64,000 nt of DNA, taken from Chloroflexota bacterium. Its GTDB lineage: Bacteria; Chloroflexota; Anaerolineae; Caldilineales; Caldilineaceae. Made by a program: the position numbers and the translations under genes. The notes beneath the pieces were generated by a model. That model worked only from the letters and a program-made list of their open reading frames with translations, was not told the DNA's origin and did not search any database. Numbering within the stretch: position 1 is the first letter of the stretch; every line of letters starts with the position of its first letter. The DNA lies in the NCBI GenBank assembly GCA_018969295.1, contig JAGWYN010000013.1, positions 1-64,000 on the forward strand. Direction: 5' to 3'. This document shows, in pieces, positions 20,026 through 28,065 of the stretch.

Positions 20026-21018
20026 CTACGCTCGCAGCACGCTGCGGATGCCTTCGACCACCTGTTTTTTGCCGGGGAGGATGTATGATTCCAGCACCAG
20101 CGAGAAGGGAATGGGTGCGTCGAGCCCTGCGACCCGGACCACCGGGGCTTTGAGCGCCCGGAAGCATTCTTCGCTGATCGTGGCGCTCAACTCAGCGGCC
20201 AACCCCCCCAGCTTGGGCGCTTCGTTGGCCACCACGGCGCGGCCCGTCTTGTGCACCGACGCCAGCACGGTCTCGGCGTCGTAGGGGCGGATCGTACGCA
20301 GGTCGATCACTTCGACGTCGATGCCTTCCTTCTCCAGCTCGCTGGCAGCTGCCAGCGCCTCGTGCACCATTTTCATGGTGGCGACCACGGTCACATCTTT
20401 GCCCGGGCGGGCGATGGCCGCCTTGCGCAGTGGGGTCGTGTAGTGGCCGTCGGGCACGTCCCCTTTGATGCGGTAAAGCGCCTTGTGTTCGAGAAAGAGA
20501 ATGGGGTTGTCGTTTTCGATCGAGGCGAGCAGCAACCCCTTGGCGTCTGCCGGCGTCGCCGGTGCCACGATGACCATCCCAGGCACGTTGAGGAACCACC
20601 CTTCCACCGACTGTGAATGGTGGGGCCCGCCGCCGAACCCGCCGCCGCAGGCGGTGCGCACCACGATCGACGCCTTGAACTGGCCGTCGAACATATAGTG
20701 CATTTTGGCTGCGTTGTTGACCAGCTGGTCGTAGCACTCCCCCAGAAAATCGGCGAACATAATTTCGGCCACGGGGCGCAGGCCAACCATGGCCGACCCG
20801 ACCGCAGTGCCGACGATGGCGGCCTCGGAGAGGGGGGTGTCGCGCACGCGCTCGGCGCCATACTTTGCCCACAGCCCCCGGGTGACACCGAAATCGCCCC
20901 CCATTTCGGCGATGTCCTCGCCCAACAGATAGACGCTGGGGTCGCTCGCCATGCTGATGTCGAGGGCCTCGTTGAGTGCCTGCACAAAGGTGCGGGTGCG
21001 AACCGTGGTGGCTGTCAT
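20026..21018 (-). CDS. 2-oxoacid/acetoin dehydrogenase E1 component, beta subunit
   Basis: A 330-residue transketolase-like subunit. It starts RTFVQALNEALD and has LLGEDIAEMGGDFGVTRGL, the TPP-binding Glu region DTPLSEAAIVG, and the C-terminal domain VIDLRTIRPYD. It pairs with the alpha subunit, and their reading frames overlap by four bases (ATGA), implying a heterodimer made in equal amounts. No E2 lipoyl transferase or E3 gene lies nearby. The pair either borrows these from elsewhere or acts as a decarboxylase/acyloin-type enzyme. It is part of the catabolic operon. Confidence 0.9.
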   Translation of the reverse strand: MTATTVRTRTFVQALNEALDISMASDPSVYLLGEDIAEMGGDFGVTRGLWAKYGAERVRDTPLSEAAIVGTAVGSAMVGLRPVAEIMFADFLGECYDQLVNNAAKMHYMFDGQFKASIVVRTACGGGFGGGPHHSQSVEGWFLNVPGMVIVAPATPADAKGLLLASIENDNPILFLEHKALYRIKGDVPDGHYTTPLRKAAIARPGKDVTVVATMKMVHEALAAASELEKEGIDVEVIDLRTIRPYDAETVLASVHKTGRAVVANEAPKLGGLAAELSATISEECFRALKAPVVRVAGLDAPIPFSLVLESYILPGKKQVVEGIRSVLRA

Positions 21019-21998
21019 CGGAGTCCCTCCCCGCCTACATAGACATCCGCCGTCGCCTTGGCCGGTTCGGGCATGGGGCTGTTTTTGGCGAAGTCAATCC
21101 ATCTTTCGATCTGCTGCGCCACCTCGGCTTCGATGCGGTCGAGGTCTGCATCCTGCAAGCTGCTCTGCGCGCTGATTTTCTGGCGAGCCAGCCGGATCGG
21201 GTCGCGATCTTCTTTCCAGTAGCGCACCTCTTCTGCCGGGCGGAACTCACCGGAGAAGAGACCCTGCCAGCGCCAGGTTTTGAACTCCAGGAAATAGGGG
21301 CCGTTGCCTGCTCGGATGGAGTCGACCGCCCTGGCGACTTCGACATAGGCCAGTTCGATCTCGTTGCCGTCGACCTGCACGCAAGGCATGCCGTAGCCGC
21401 GCGCCAGATCAACGATGTCGGCGGAGGCGTGTCCCTTGCCGACAGGCATGGAGATGGCGTAGCCGTTGTTGACACAGGCGTACAGCACCGGCAGCTTCCA
21501 AATGGCGGCCATGTTCAGGCTTTCGTGGAATTCTCCGCGGCCGACAGTGCCATCCCCGATGATGCAGCAGGCGACGTTGGGCTCTTTGCGCATCTGCCAC
21601 GCCAGCGCAACCCCCAGCACGGTCGCCATGTAGGAGCCTTCGACAGCGTTGTCGCCAAAATTGCCGACCCGTGGATTGGCGCTGTGCAGGCTGCCTCCCT
21701 TGCCGCTGCAGACCCCGGTGGCCCGGCCAAAGAGCTCCGCCATGATCCGTTCGCCGTCCCCCTGGTGTTTTTCTTGCGCCAGAGCATTGATGCCGTGGCA
21801 GCGATGGTCTGGGAAAAAACAGTCGGTCGCCTTGAGGTGTGCGGCGAGCGCGGCCTGGGTGGCTTCCTGGCCAACCCCCGTGTGCAGCATGCCCGGCACA
21901 TTGCCCTTTTTGAATTCACGTTCCAGACCGAACTCAAAGGCTCGGATCAGCCACATGTCTCGGTACAGATCGACCAGGGTCTCTATGTCCAAAGCCAC
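21015..21998 (-). CDS. 2-oxoacid/acetoin dehydrogenase E1 component, alpha subunit
   Basis: A 327-residue TPP-binding subunit. The signature GDGTVGRGEFHESLN...NN (CCIIGDGTVGRGEF around residue 150, then VLYACVNNGYA) is complete. HTGVGQEA, DHRCHGINAL and GKGGSLH also match the acetoin/pyruvate dehydrogenase alpha family. The phosphorylation-type loop of mitochondrial enzymes is not implied. Its stop overlaps the E1-beta start by four bases, and it lies 12 bases after the fused hydroxylase gene. Confidence 0.9.
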   Translation of the reverse strand: MALDIETLVDLYRDMWLIRAFEFGLEREFKKGNVPGMLHTGVGQEATQAALAAHLKATDCFFPDHRCHGINALAQEKHQGDGERIMAELFGRATGVCSGKGGSLHSANPRVGNFGDNAVEGSYMATVLGVALAWQMRKEPNVACCIIGDGTVGRGEFHESLNMAAIWKLPVLYACVNNGYAISMPVGKGHASADIVDLARGYGMPCVQVDGNEIELAYVEVARAVDSIRAGNGPYFLEFKTWRWQGLFSGEFRPAEEVRYWKEDRDPIRLARQKISAQSSLQDADLDRIEAEVAQQIERWIDFAKNSPMPEPAKATADVYVGGEGLR

Positions 21999-22010
21999 GA
22001 GAAGCTCCTT

Positions 22011-24944
22011 TTACAGTTCATGGAAAAGACGCCAGACCTTTTCCGGGGTGATCGGCAGGTCGCGCACACGCACACCGACCGCATCGTAGACCGCGTTGGC
22101 CACTGCGGGTGCTACACCGTCCATCGGAATTTCAGCGACCGCCTTGGCGCCGTAGGGGCCGCTTGGTTCGTAGGTCGGTACCAGAATCGCCTGGACGACG
22201 GGCACCTCGTCGGCTTGGAAGATGCGGTAGTCCCCGAAACGGGTCGCCAGAGAACGTCCTGCTTCGTCGTAGACCATCTCTTCGCTGACCGCATAGCCCA
22301 GCGCCTGGACCAGCCCCCCCTCGATCTGTCCTGCGGCGGTGCGCGGGTTGATCGCCGTCCCGCAATCGACTGCCATCACCAGCTGGGTGACCGTGACCTG
22401 GCCGGTCTCGGTGTCTACCTCTACTTCGGCGTATTGAGCGCCGAAGGGGGGCGGCGAGTGCATCGACATATGGGACGCCGTCGCCATGATCTGGCGATGA
22501 TCCGCCACATGGAGGCTGTGCAGCGCCACATCTGCCAGGCTGACCGAACGTCCGTCCGGAGCGGTCACCCGCCGATCGCGCAGCGTCAGCTCGACATCGC
22601 CATGCAGGGTCAGCATCAACGCAGCCCGCTCGAGGATCTGGTCGCGCACCTGTTCGGCTGCCTTTTTGACCGCCCCCCCCGAAATATAGGTCGTCGACGA
22701 TGCGTATGCGCCGGTGTCGAAGGGGGTAAAATCGGTGTCCGACGAATAGATCACGATGTCGTTGAGCGGTGCGCCCAATGTTTCTGCAGCGATCTGTGCC
22801 AGCACCGTGTCAGAACCGGTGCCCAGGTCGGTGCCGCCCACCAGCACATTGAAACTGCCGTCGTCGTTCATTTTGATGCTGGCCGCCCCCATGTCCATGC
22901 CTGGAATCGCCGTGCCGTGCATACAGAGCGCCATGCCCAGCCCCCGGCGGATGTGAGGGCGGGCCGGGTCGATCCGCCAGGCGGGGTCCCCGCGGCGGTC
23001 CCAGGCAACGGCTGCTGCGCCCTGTGTCACACATTGCTCAAGCCCGCAGCTTTGCACGATCTGCGGCTGGCGTCCGCTGTCGCCCTCTCCCAGGGCTGCG
23101 GTAATCGGAATCGGGTCGCCTGAACGCACCGCGTTTTTAAGCCGGAACTCGACCGCATCCAGGGCGAGCGACTCGGCAATCTCCTCCATCAGGCTTTCCA
23201 GGGCAAATTCACCCTGGGGTGCGCCGTAGCCGCGGAACGCTCCTGGTGTTGGAATGTTGGTATAGACCACTTCGGCGGTGAACTGCATGTGGGCGGCGCG
23301 GTAGGTCGCCAGCCCGCGCAGACCTGCGACGCTGCACACGGTCAGCCCATGTGTGCCGTAGGCACCGGTGTTGGAGACAATGTGCAGGTCGAGCGCGTGC
23401 AGCGTGCCGTCCTTTTTGACACCAGCCCGGAAGGTCACGACCATCGGGTGTCGCGAGCGGGCACTGGTGAACTCCTGGCTGCGTGTGTATTCAAAACGCA
23501 CCGGCCGTCCGGTGGCAATCGTCAGGTGCGCGCAGAGGTCTTCGATCAGCATCTCCTGCTTGCCGCCGAAACCGCCGCCGATGCGTGGTTTGACCACACG
23601 AATGCGCTTGACCGGCAGCCCGATCAGCGGGGCGATCATGCGACGCACGTGAAAAGGCACCTGGGTGCTGGTGCGGATTACCAGCCGTTCGTCTTCGTCC
23701 CAGTAGGTGACCACAATGTGCGGCTCGATGGACGCCTGCTGGACCTGGTGCACATGGTAGGTGCGTTCAAAAAGATGGTCGGACTCCGTCAGCCCCTGCT
23801 CGACATCGCCGACCGCGGCGTGGATTTGGACAGCAATGTTGCGTTCCACATCGGCGATGCCGACTGCGTCGGGCTCGTCGTGGATCACCGGTGCCCCGGG
23901 CTGCATGGTCTGCAGCGGGTCAAAGACTGCGGGCAGCAGCGTGTATTCGACCTCGATCAAGTCGAGTGCGGCCCGGGCAATCTCGGGCGATTCGGCCGCC
24001 ACAACCGCCACACGGTCTCCCACATGGCGCACCTTGTGGTCGAGGGACACCTGGTCCCAGGGGTGCGGATTGGGCCAGGTCTGCCCGCCCGAGGCATAGA
24101 TCACGCGCGGCACATCCTCGTAGGTCAGCACTGCATGCACCCCGGGCAGCGCCCGGGCGCGGGCCGTCTCGATGCGCTGGATGCGGGCGTGGGCATGTGG
24201 GCTGGTCAGCAGGGCAGCATGCAGCATGCCGGGCAGGTCGATGTCGTCGGCAAAGGCCGGTTTGCCTTTGACCAGCTTGATCGCGTCGACTTTGATCTCG
24301 GGATGGCCGACCACGTCGGTCGTGGGCTTGGTGTCGACTGTCGGAAAGGTGAAAAAAGCGACCTGCGGTTTGGTGAGTACATCCCCGCCTGGCAGATCTG
24401 GCTCCTGGGGAGGGCGAAGGGCGTCGAAGAACCCTTCGAGCGGCAGGCTGTCCGCAGCGTCGAGCGGCGGCACCGCCTCGCCGCGAAGCAGGGCAGCTGC
24501 GCGCTGGACAGCTTCGACCGGTTTGACATACCCGGTGCAGCGACAGAGCACCCCCCCCAGCGCCGAGCGGATCTCGGCCTCGCTCGGCGTCAGGGTCTTG
24601 CCCAGCAGTTCCTGGGCCGCCAGCACCATCGCCGGCGTGCAAAAGCCACACTGGATGGCTCCCGTCTCGGCAAAGGCCTGCTGGATCGGATGCAGCGGCG
24701 CCCCAGGGCCGCGGTCGAGCGCCTCCACCGTGTCGACCCGGTGGCCCTCCATCTGCGCTGCCAGCAGCACACAGGTGGGAGCCAGCCGCCCCTCCACCAA
24801 CACCGAGCAGGCGCCGCATTCGCCACTTTCGCAGCCGTGTTTGACACTCCACATGCCACTGCGGCGCAGCAGCGCCATCAACGTCTCATCTTCGCGGCAG
24901 TCGAACGAACGAAGCTGGCCGTTCAACGTCAATTCAATCTTCAT
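22011..24944 (-). CDS. Fused [2Fe-2S]-molybdenum hydroxylase (xanthine dehydrogenase family)
   Basis: A 977-residue fusion. Residues 1-165 are the iron-sulfur subunit: ferredoxin-type cluster CESGECGACSV and the second cluster region CGFCTPAMV...CRCTGY. The rest is the molybdopterin-cytosine-dinucleotide/molybdopterin subunit (KPRIGGGFGGK, RGYGAPQGEFALES). The late YGAKAVAEIPMDG carries the active-site Glu. Such enzymes hydroxylate N-heterocycles or aldehydes using water. These two parts are usually separate genes in bacteria, so the small-large fusion is noteworthy. ATG at 24944 follows AGGAGG. The FAD subunit is encoded just upstream. Confidence 0.92.
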   Translation of the reverse strand: MKIELTLNGQLRSFDCREDETLMALLRRSGMWSVKHGCESGECGACSVLVEGRLAPTCVLLAAQMEGHRVDTVEALDRGPGAPLHPIQQAFAETGAIQCGFCTPAMVLAAQELLGKTLTPSEAEIRSALGGVLCRCTGYVKPVEAVQRAAALLRGEAVPPLDAADSLPLEGFFDALRPPQEPDLPGGDVLTKPQVAFFTFPTVDTKPTTDVVGHPEIKVDAIKLVKGKPAFADDIDLPGMLHAALLTSPHAHARIQRIETARARALPGVHAVLTYEDVPRVIYASGGQTWPNPHPWDQVSLDHKVRHVGDRVAVVAAESPEIARAALDLIEVEYTLLPAVFDPLQTMQPGAPVIHDEPDAVGIADVERNIAVQIHAAVGDVEQGLTESDHLFERTYHVHQVQQASIEPHIVVTYWDEDERLVIRTSTQVPFHVRRMIAPLIGLPVKRIRVVKPRIGGGFGGKQEMLIEDLCAHLTIATGRPVRFEYTRSQEFTSARSRHPMVVTFRAGVKKDGTLHALDLHIVSNTGAYGTHGLTVCSVAGLRGLATYRAAHMQFTAEVVYTNIPTPGAFRGYGAPQGEFALESLMEEIAESLALDAVEFRLKNAVRSGDPIPITAALGEGDSGRQPQIVQSCGLEQCVTQGAAAVAWDRRGDPAWRIDPARPHIRRGLGMALCMHGTAIPGMDMGAASIKMNDDGSFNVLVGGTDLGTGSDTVLAQIAAETLGAPLNDIVIYSSDTDFTPFDTGAYASSTTYISGGAVKKAAEQVRDQILERAALMLTLHGDVELTLRDRRVTAPDGRSVSLADVALHSLHVADHRQIMATASHMSMHSPPPFGAQYAEVEVDTETGQVTVTQLVMAVDCGTAINPRTAAGQIEGGLVQALGYAVSEEMVYDEAGRSLATRFGDYRIFQADEVPVVQAILVPTYEPSGPYGAKAVAEIPMDGVAPAVANAVYDAVGVRVRDLPITPEKVWRLFHEL

Positions 24945-24956
24945 CGAATCCTCCTT

Positions 24957-25751
24957 CTATTGCACTGCGGCAGCCAACGCGCGGCGTGCCAGCACCCCCG
25001 CCATGGCGCGGCGGTAGGCTGCGCTGCCCCGGTAGTCGCCCACGGGATCCACCTGTGCGGCAACCTGTTCGACCAGTCTGGCAAGAGCGGTCTGCCGATC
25101 TCCCCCCGTCTCCTCTGCCAGGATCGGTGCGACGCTGGCGCCAGCGACCGCCACGCGTACAGTCTGGCCGGCGGCGACAGCGACCGCAGCCACGATGGCC
25201 TGGTCGAGCGGCGTGCGTGCCACACGCGCCAGCCCAGCGCGCGGCGCCGTGCTGAGGTCGAGGAGCACTTCGGCCAGCAGCAGACGGGCAGAGGGCCGAT
25301 ATTCGCTCAAAGGCAGCTCTCCTGTCTCCTCACCTCTCCGCTGCACCTTTCCGCTCGCCCCCAATGCCAACAATGCCAACAGCACTTCAGGGGGGCCCTC
25401 TGCGGCTCCTTCGACGGCGCCGGCCAGCGTGGCCAGGGTGCGTCGTGATTGGGGAGCTGCCAGCTCAGCGGCCGTGGACAAGATGCCGCCGGCCATCGCC
25501 CTGACTTCCGTACTTTCGACCAGATCCTGCAGCGGTGTGGCGGCCCCGATCCGCAGCAGAGGGCCGTCGACGCGCACATAGCGCCAGGGCAGATCCTGCA
25601 GATCGACCAGCGCTGGTGCCGCCGGGAAAGCGCCTTCTGGCACCCGGGGTCTGGGGATCAGCGGTGCGGTTGCTACGGTTGTTCGTTCCAACAAAGCCAG
25701 CGCATGCTCGACGCTGGGTACGCGCTGGTATTCACGGATCTGCGCGGCCAT
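24957..25751 (-). CDS. CoxM/XdhB-like FAD subunit of the molybdenum hydroxylase (divergent)
   Basis: A 264-residue first gene of the operon with the fold and position of a CoxM-type FAD subunit. It starts IREYQRVPSVEHALALL and has a central LRIGAATPLQDL and a C-terminal VGDYRGSAAYRRAMAGVLARRAL, all typical. The two flavin-binding loops are altered. The AGGTDL-type loop is replaced by PLIPRPRVPEGAF, and TIGGNL is replaced by TLATLAGAV. FAD binding is therefore doubtful. ATG at 25751 follows GGGAGG. Confidence 0.8.
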   Translation of the reverse strand: MAAQIREYQRVPSVEHALALLERTTVATAPLIPRPRVPEGAFPAAPALVDLQDLPWRYVRVDGPLLRIGAATPLQDLVESTEVRAMAGGILSTAAELAAPQSRRTLATLAGAVEGAAEGPPEVLLALLALGASGKVQRRGEETGELPLSEYRPSARLLLAEVLLDLSTAPRAGLARVARTPLDQAIVAAVAVAAGQTVRVAVAGASVAPILAEETGGDRQTALARLVEQVAAQVDPVGDYRGSAAYRRAMAGVLARRALAAAVQ

Positions 25752-25793
25752 CTTGCCTCCCTCATTTGCTCATGCGTATACTGGGTCTTTTGC

Positions 25794-25823
25794 AGAATAG
25801 CACACGGACGAGAAACTTGTCAA
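25794..25823 (-). promoter_or_regulatory. Promoter of the 12-gene catabolic operon
   Basis: On the minus strand TTGACA (25818-25823), an 18-bp spacer and TGC-TATTCT (-10 at 25794-25799). The -35 lies inside the palindrome at 25813-25827. All twelve minus-strand genes down to 12406 are closely spaced and no other strong promoter was seen, so this likely drives about 13.4 kb. Confidence 0.7.
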
Positions 25824-25827
25824 GTTT
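25813..25827. promoter_or_regulatory. Palindromic operator candidate over the operon -35
   Basis: AAACTTG-T-CAAGTTT is a perfect 7+1+7 palindrome covering the minus-strand -35. An additional CAAGT half site is at 25841-25845. The divergent XRE-cupin protein is the obvious candidate ligand-dependent repressor. Confidence 0.6.
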
Positions 25828-25860
25828 TATTCACAAAAATCAAGTGGCATTAAATTTTGG

Positions 25861-25889
25861 TTGACATTGGGGTAGGTGCAGTGTACACT
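25861..25889 (+). promoter_or_regulatory. Promoter of the XRE-cupin regulator, with palindromic -10
   Basis: TTGACA (25861-25866), exactly 17 bp, TACACT (25884-25889). The -10 lies in the perfect 10-bp palindrome AGTGTACACT (25880-25889). The ATG begins seven bases after the -10, so the mRNA is probably leaderless. Confidence 0.7.
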
Positions 25890-25895
25890 CAGCAC

Positions 25896-26507
25896 ATGGC
25901 CATCAAAACACACTCTTTTCAGTCGCACTCTGCCGGCGAAGCGGACGCGGTGCAGACCTTTGGAAATCGAATTCGAGCTCGGCGTCACGAACTCGGGATC
26001 AGCCTGGGGGTGTTGGCCGAGCGCACCGGGCTGACCGCCAGCTTTTTGAGTCTGGTCGAGCGTGACCTGAGCAAGCCGTCGCTCGATTCGTTGCGCAGCA
26101 TTGCCGAAGCGTTGGCGGTACCGACCTTTTATTTTTCACAGGAGTCCCCGGTCTGCCGTGCGGCGGCGCAGAATCCGGTCGTGCGCGCGAGCCAGCGGGT
26201 CCAGATCACCTATCCGCCGGGCGATGTGACCAGTGAGCTGCTGGTGCCCAACTTGCGCAACAAATTGCAGGTCATTGTCTCACAGATCCAGCCCTCCGCC
26301 GGCAACATCGCCCGTCCGCCGCAGATCGAGACCGAGGAGTGTCTGTTGGTGCTGGCCGGAACCCTGCGCGTGGTGTTGGGCGACCAGGAATACGAGCTGG
26401 CGGCAGGGGACAGCATCTATATCCGGGGCCAGGAGCTGCGAGAGATCCGGGCCTTGGGCCAACAGGAGGCAGTTTTTCTTTCCGCTGTGACGCCTCCGGC
26501 ATTTTGA
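25896..26507 (+). CDS. XRE-family transcriptional regulator with C-terminal cupin sensor
   Basis: A 203-residue regulator. The helix-turn-helix lies at residues 25-75 (FGNRIRARRHELGISLGVLAERTGLTAS, with recognition helix SFLSLVERD). A cupin domain follows at residues 120-200 (PPQIETEECLLVLAGTL, LAAGDSIYIRG) and probably binds a small molecule. Proteins of this architecture regulate adjacent catabolic genes. ATG at 25896 has no Shine-Dalgarno because the promoter's -10 ends seven bases before it. It faces the 12-gene operon and precedes an amidohydrolase by 16 bases, so it probably controls both. Confidence 0.9.
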   Translation: MAIKTHSFQSHSAGEADAVQTFGNRIRARRHELGISLGVLAERTGLTASFLSLVERDLSKPSLDSLRSIAEALAVPTFYFSQESPVCRAAAQNPVVRASQRVQITYPPGDVTSELLVPNLRNKLQVIVSQIQPSAGNIARPPQIETEECLLVLAGTLRVVLGDQEYELAAGDSIYIRGQELREIRALGQQEAVFLSAVTPPAF

Positions 26508-26523
26508 ATAGAGGGAGAGGTGT

Positions 26524-27927
26524 ATGGAGAAGGTCGACTTGCTTGTCCGTCATGCAGTGATCGTCACCCAGAACCCTGATCGTGTCGTTTTGCAGGACGG
26601 GGCGTTGGCGGTGCTTGGCAATCGGATCGCCGCCGTCGGCACGACCGACGAGCTGGATGTGCGCTTTCAAACCGACAATCTGCTGGATGCGCGCGGGAGG
26701 GCGCTCTTTCCGGGTCTGGTCAACCTGCACACCCATCTTTTCCAGTCGGCGGTGAAGGGGTTGGGGGAGGACATGGCTGTCGAGCAGTGGGTGCAGGCGG
26801 TCACGATTCCGACAGCGGCGGCGCTCAGCGCCGAAGAGGCCTATCTCTTTGCGATGGTGAGTTGTCTGGAGAATTTGCGCAGTGGGGCCACGACGGTGAT
26901 GGAATTTATGTATGGGCTGCGGGACCCAGCCGTGCATGAGGCAGTGATTCAGGCGATGGTCGACAGCGGGCTACGCGGGCGTTACACGCGCTATGTCGCT
27001 GACACGGGTGCAGCGATGGGGCTGCCTCCTGCGCTGATCCAGCCGGCAGACGAGGCGCTGGCGCATGTGCGTGCGTTGCAGTCGGCCTACACGGGGGCAG
27101 GTGATGGACGTCTGGATGTCGGCCTTTCCATCGGGGTGATCTGGGCGATGACCGAACCGGGGCTGCGGGCGGTGCGCCGCTGCGCCGACGAGACGGGGAT
27201 GACGATCACGATGCACATCAACGAGAGCCCCTTCGACAACCTGTCGGCACAGCAGCAGTGGGGGCGCAACACAATCCCGCTGCTGGCCGAATGTGGTCTG
27301 CTGGGGCCTGACCTGATCGCCGTGCACTGTGTGCACATGACAGACGAGGACATCCGGCTTTTTGTCGAGCACGGTGTTGCCGTCGCCTACAATCCGGTCA
27401 GCAACATGTATCTTGGCTCTGGCATTCCTCCGATTGTGGAGATGGAGCAGGCAGGGGTGACGATCGGGTTGGCTACGGACGGTTCTGGCAGCAACAACTG
27501 TCAGGATATGCTGGAGACGTTGAAATTCAGCGCGCTGCTGCAGAAGGTCCGCCAACAAAATCCGGCCTGTGTGCGGGCCCAGCGTGCGCTGGACTGGGCG
27601 ACCTGCGACGGTGCCCGGGCGTTGGGGCTGGCCGGCCAGGTCGGTGTGCTGGCCCCGGGTCTGTACGCTGACTTTTTTCTGGTCGATCCGTTCACCCCCA
27701 AGGCGATCCCGGTCCACGACCCGGTTGCGACGCTGGTCTATTCGGCGGGCCAGCCCAACATCGAGACGGTGGTGGTGAACGGGCGGATTCTGCTGGCGAA
27801 CGGCGCCTTTGTACACCTAAACGAAGCAGAGCTGCTGCACGCTGCCCAGCATGCTGCCCAGAACCTGGCCCACCGCGCCGGCACCGAACGGCTGCTCGAC
27901 CGCCGCGGTCGCTGGCGGCCGGTATGA
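26524..27927 (+). CDS. TRZ/ATZ-type amidohydrolase (N-heterocycle or thioadenosine deaminase-like)
   Basis: A 467-residue cyclic amidohydrolase of the MtaD/chlorohydrolase/8-oxoguanine-deaminase group. Metal ligands are complete: HxH in VNLHTHLFQ near residue 70, His in TMHINESP, His in AVHCVHMTDED, and Asp in LATDGSGSNN. It starts after GAGGGAGAGG and lies 16 bases after the regulator gene in the same direction. Together with the similar enzyme at 13.6 kb it suggests that deamination or ring-substituent removal is a repeated step in this locus. The substrate is not identifiable from sequence. Confidence 0.88.
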   Translation: MEKVDLLVRHAVIVTQNPDRVVLQDGALAVLGNRIAAVGTTDELDVRFQTDNLLDARGRALFPGLVNLHTHLFQSAVKGLGEDMAVEQWVQAVTIPTAAALSAEEAYLFAMVSCLENLRSGATTVMEFMYGLRDPAVHEAVIQAMVDSGLRGRYTRYVADTGAAMGLPPALIQPADEALAHVRALQSAYTGAGDGRLDVGLSIGVIWAMTEPGLRAVRRCADETGMTITMHINESPFDNLSAQQQWGRNTIPLLAECGLLGPDLIAVHCVHMTDEDIRLFVEHGVAVAYNPVSNMYLGSGIPPIVEMEQAGVTIGLATDGSGSNNCQDMLETLKFSALLQKVRQQNPACVRAQRALDWATCDGARALGLAGQVGVLAPGLYADFFLVDPFTPKAIPVHDPVATLVYSAGQPNIETVVVNGRILLANGAFVHLNEAELLHAAQHAAQNLAHRAGTERLLDRRGRWRPV

Positions 27928-27998
27928 GTGCGGGCGTCGTTTGGAAAGAGATGGATTGTATCGGTTCAGGTCCAAGAGAACGGTCCTCGCTGCTGCGC

Positions 27999-28027
27999 TT
28001 GCGTTCTTTGGCTGTGGATTGTATACT
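27999..28027 (+). promoter_or_regulatory. Promoter of the YfhO-like gene
   Basis: TTGCGT (27999-28004), a 17-bp spacer and TATACT (28022-28027). It sits downstream of the amidohydrolase stop and upstream of the ATG at 28066. Confidence 0.55.
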
Positions 28028-28065
28028 ACGGCTATGATCTCCTTGCTGGATTTTCCATCGCCCCC

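Noticed and set aside
20976..23123. A 715-codon plus-strand open frame
   Set aside because: It lies antisense to the E1 and hydroxylase genes, which have full family motifs; its translation shows no motif and long antisense frames are expected at this GC content.
23289..25448. A 719-codon plus-strand open frame
   Set aside because: Antisense shadow of the fused molybdenum hydroxylase and FAD-subunit genes.
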